Part shown: positions 7,364 to 9,451 of the stretch, piece by piece
Layout of the letters: each line of letters starts with the position of its first letter
Position numbering within the stretch: the first letter of the stretch is position 1
NCBI GenBank assembly: GCA_002348265.1
Contig: DEAT01000041.1
Coordinates: forward strand, 1 to 9,451
Direction: 5' to 3'
Length of the DNA stretch: 9,451 nt
Source: Gemmatimonadales bacterium UBA2975
Lineage (GTDB): Bacteria; Gemmatimonadota; Gemmatimonadetes; Longimicrobiales; Gaopeijiaceae
The notes under the pieces: model-generated
Told to the model about the DNA's origin: nothing
Seen by the model: only the letters and a program-made list of their open reading frames with translations
Database searches by the model: none
Translations under genes and position numbers: made by a program

Positions 7364-8608
7364 TTAAACCATACGCGCGATAATCTGGAGTAGTCGGTCC
7401 ACGTCATCACGGTTGTTGAACATTCCTACTGCTATACGGAGGAGTTTTCCGTCTTCTTGGAAGGTGAACCGGACACCCTCCCGTGCAAGCGCGCTCCCGA
7501 GTACCTCGGGATCTAGGTCGTGGTAGCAACTTACGATTGAAGAAGGGTTGTCGGCTGGCGTGAAGAGATTTCTCCCCAGTCCGACCAGTTCGTTACGCAA
7601 GTCCCCAGCGAGGTTGTGCGTGTGCCGCGCGATGCGGTCGAGCCCGACATCTGTGACAAATCCTAGGGCGGCATCCATGGCAGCGATCGATGCGTGAGAA
7701 GGGTTAGCGTATTCGAATTTGCTTGCGGTTCTTGTGAGCTCGTATCGATTGTCAGGTAGCGTTTCCGCTACCTGACCATGGCCGAAGCGGTCTGGTTGCA
7801 TCCAATCTAGGTGCTTACGGCGCACATATAGTGGTGCACAGCCAAAGTCAGCGAAGAGCCATTTATATCCGTTTCCACAGGCGAAGTCGACTCCCTCCGC
7901 GTGCAGATTCGTGGGGAAGGTTCCGAAGGCTTGAATGCCGTCTGCGTATAGGTAGCCGCCTCGCGCATGAACGATCTCGGCAAGGGTTGGTAGGTGATGC
8001 CGAAAGCCGTTCCGGTTCGATACCCACGCCACGCTGATCAGGCGAGTACGGGCATCGGTGCGAGCAGCGTAATCCTCGGGCCTGGCTCTTCCATCTACTG
8101 CGGGCACGATCCGTAGCTCCACCCCGGCCCTTCGTTCAAGCTCTCGGAAGACGACGAAAGCTGTCACGAAGTGCAACTCGTCTACTACTAGGTTGTCGCC
8201 CGGTTTCCAATCAATCGCGTTGGCGACGAGATTCTCGGCGTCACTCGTCGAGTAGAGAAAGGCGACCTCATCCCGCTCGGCACCGAACAGGGATGCGAAC
8301 CGCTCTCTGGCACGCTCGAATGTGGCTTGTTGCCGACTGGGGTCCCGAAACGTCATCCTCTCTTCTGCATAGGAGGTCACGGCTTCTTGGACAGGACGTG
8401 GCATGGGACCCTGAGAGGCCGTATTGAGGTAGGCGAGCTCTTGAGTCACTGGGAACTGGGCGCGGACTCCTAAGGGGTCGTCGAGGTTAGTCTTAGTTGA
8501 GAGAGCGGCAGCGTCTGCAGGTGAAGGGAGTGATAGGCTAGCCGTTGAGGCAGCGATCCCCGCCGCGGCGGTTCTTCTCAGGAAAGTACGTCGATCGTAG
8601 TCGTTCAT
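7364..8608 (-). CDS. Second Tat-exported class V aminotransferase-fold PLP enzyme
   Basis: A 414-residue class V (isopenicillin N epimerase-like) fold-type I protein. The twin-arginine motif D-R-R-T-F-L-R is at residues 5-11, with probable cleavage around A-D-A-A near residue 33, so the product is likely periplasmic or secreted. Expected PLP residues are His146 (D-E-L-H-F), Asp223 and Gln226 (Y-A-D-G-I-Q), Schiff-base Lys249 (G-Y-K-W-L) and Arg391 (L-R-I-A-V). After the lysine the usual G-P-x-G-x-G loop is replaced by A-D-F-G-C-A, and Tyr takes the place of the His seen before lysine in the other copy. It is clearly divergent from the aminotransferase at 1342, so it is not a recent duplicate. 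The start at ATG 8608 puts the Tat signal at the N-terminus; the frame is open to 8686, adding 26 unsupported residues. A promoter-like element with perfect TTGACA lies 78 bases upstream. Reaction and substrate are unknown. Confidence 0.88.
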   Translation of the reverse strand: MNDYDRRTFLRRTAAAGIAASTASLSLPSPADAAALSTKTNLDDPLGVRAQFPVTQELAYLNTASQGPMPRPVQEAVTSYAEERMTFRDPSRQQATFERARERFASLFGAERDEVAFLYSTSDAENLVANAIDWKPGDNLVVDELHFVTAFVVFRELERRAGVELRIVPAVDGRARPEDYAARTDARTRLISVAWVSNRNGFRHHLPTLAEIVHARGGYLYADGIQAFGTFPTNLHAEGVDFACGNGYKWLFADFGCAPLYVRRKHLDWMQPDRFGHGQVAETLPDNRYELTRTASKFEYANPSHASIAAMDAALGFVTDVGLDRIARHTHNLAGDLRNELVGLGRNLFTPADNPSSIVSCYHDLDPEVLGSALAREGVRFTFQEDGKLLRIAVGMFNNRDDVDRLLQIIARMV

Positions 8609-8657
8609 TGGATTCTCTATGGCTCTGCGGCGATGGAAAGCGCTGATGTGCTGCCGA

Positions 8658-8686
8658 AAATGACAGACCCCCATCTGTCCTGTCAA
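8658..8686 (-). promoter_or_regulatory. Promoter/operator-like element upstream of the second aminotransferase (copy 2)
   Basis: On the minus strand TTGACA (8686-8681) is followed after 17 bases by TCATTT (8663-8658), a weak -10. Inside is TGACA-N15-TGTCA (8661-8685), the same spacing as copy 1, plus a nested perfect inverted repeat GACAGA-N6-TCTGTC (8662-8679). The half-site CTGTC is tandemly repeated at 8675-8684. The element lies in the 198-base divergent gap and could control both the aminotransferase and the DUF6090-like gene at 8807. Confidence 0.45.
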
Positions 8687-8794
8687 AGCTGGGTAGGGCG
8701 ATAATGTGCCGGCTGTATTGCGGGACTAGACGCCCCCACTGCAACGTTATCTCGATTCACAGTCTTGAGCGCATTAGCGATGATTCGCAACGTT

Positions 8795-8801
8795 GGAGGT
8801 G
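8795..8801 (+). promoter_or_regulatory. Strong ribosome binding site for the gene at 8807
   Basis: GGAGGTG, a near-perfect Shine-Dalgarno, lies 5 bases before GTG 8807. It decides the start of a reading frame that has no stop before the window edge. Confidence 0.75.
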
Positions 8802-8806
8802 AACCA

Positions 8807-9451
8807 GTGGATAGACGATACAGACGACTGAGGATTAGGCTCTTTTTAGAGGGCCTCGTTGTTCTCGTCAGTATATTGATCGCCTTTTTCCTCGATGGGT
8901 GGAGAGAGGACCGACGTCAAACCCGAGAGCTCGTTCGAGAGCTCGAAAGCGTAGAAAGGGAGTTGGAGCGGAATCTTGATATTGTCCGGGGCGAGTTAAT
9001 CGCTGTAGAACGAATTCTTAAAGCCGGCGAGGACCTCGCTGACAGGCTCGGTCAAGCCCCGAACGATTCGCTGGTTGAAGTTTCGGATACTCTGGCTTGG
9101 TTAGGGGCCGCCTACAGCCCTACCCTAGATCCCTCACTCGGCGCACTAGACGCTCTTATCAATTCGGGTAGGCTGGCAAGAATTGAGAATGAGGATCTAC
9201 GGGTTAACCTGGCCGGTCTGAGGGATGTCTTCGTGGATGTGGCCGAAGATGACAGGATGGCAAAGCAGTTCACCACTGATCATCAAATGCCTGAATTCAG
9301 AGGAGTCGAGTTTCTCACTTCACTGAGACGAACAAGTGACGAATTCATCCGTGCCGGACAGCGTGTGGGGCAATCTCCTCAAGAGGGCCAGATAACACTA
9401 CCGGTCAAAACGCGCGGTGAAATCCAGTATCCCAATAGTGCTAAGGCTAGG
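8807..9451 (+). CDS. DUF6090-like single-pass membrane protein, 3' end cut off
   Basis: An open frame of 215 codons from GTG 8807 to the window edge with no stop. The N-terminus is very basic (six arginines in the first eleven residues), followed by one transmembrane segment at about residues 12-29 ending in F-L-D-G-W-R, then a charged Glu/Arg-rich stretch (~33-75) that looks like a coiled coil. The middle part has P-S-L-G-A-L-D-A-L-I-N-S-G-R-L and I-E-N-E-D-L-R, which resemble DUF6090 proteins (membrane anchor, 'W-x-E-x-R' exit motif, 'L-I-S-S-G-x-L' motif). By the positive-inside rule the N-terminus is cytoplasmic and the coiled coil is periplasmic. DUF6090 has no known function. If of family length (roughly 240-260 residues), most of the gene is here. 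It is divergent from the second aminotransferase. Confidence 0.72.
   Translation, partial: MDRRYRRLRIRLFLEGLVVLVSILIAFFLDGWREDRRQTRELVRELESVERELERNLDIVRGELIAVERILKAGEDLADRLGQAPNDSLVEVSDTLAWLGAAYSPTLDPSLGALDALINSGRLARIENEDLRVNLAGLRDVFVDVAEDDRMAKQFTTDHQMPEFRGVEFLTSLRRTSDEFIRAGQRVGQSPQEGQITLPVKTRGEIQYPNSAKAR

Noticed and set aside
8741..8794. Direct repeat GCAACGTT at 8741-8748 and 8787-8794 in the divergent gap.
   Set aside because: An eight-base repeat in a 200-base gap is fairly likely by chance, and it has no clear relation to a promoter.

Overview
The window looks like an accessory stretch of a bacterial chromosome. By eye the base composition is moderate to moderately GC-rich (not counted). 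I see seven protein genes, the last cut by the right edge, and no RNA gene, CRISPR array, insertion sequence or phage gene. Very large secreted Asp-box/VPS10-type propellers, Tat-exported class V aminotransferases, a DUF3303 protein and a DUF6090-like membrane protein together suggest Gemmatimonadota, Acidobacteriota or a related group of environmental, often marine or soil, bacteria. This is a family-level impression; no marker gene is present to prove it.

Layout from left to right. A minus-strand sialidase-like (BNR_2) lipoprotein gene (50-1246) is divergent from a plus-strand Tat-exported class V aminotransferase gene (1342-2610). After a 155-base gap comes a plus-strand gene for a 1077-residue secreted Asp-box propeller protein (2766-5999), which ends at a strong hairpin (6059-6097). 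A convergent minus-strand DUF3303 gene follows (6176-6478). Across a 252-base divergent gap lies an unrecognised cysteine-containing lipoprotein gene (6731-7228). A second Tat-exported class V aminotransferase is on the minus strand (7364-8608). Finally, a divergent plus-strand gene for a DUF6090-like single-pass membrane protein (8807 onward) runs off the window. No intergenic stretch exceeds 300 bases.

Six of the seven products carry an export or membrane signal (two lipoproteins, two Tat substrates, one Sec-type signal, one membrane anchor). Only the DUF3303 protein looks cytoplasmic. The genes are mostly single transcription units on alternating strands, so this is not a classical operon. 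A shared job, such as handling of amino compounds or glycans in the cell envelope, is inference only.

The most interesting unlabelled signal is in the divergent gaps. Two of them carry the same 25-base element, TGACA-N15-TGTCA, with further matching bases, at nearly the same distance upstream of two minus-strand genes (DUF3303 and the second aminotransferase). The third divergent gap, at the sialidase/aminotransferase pair, has a related half-site. This could be a common promoter or operator linking otherwise separate genes.
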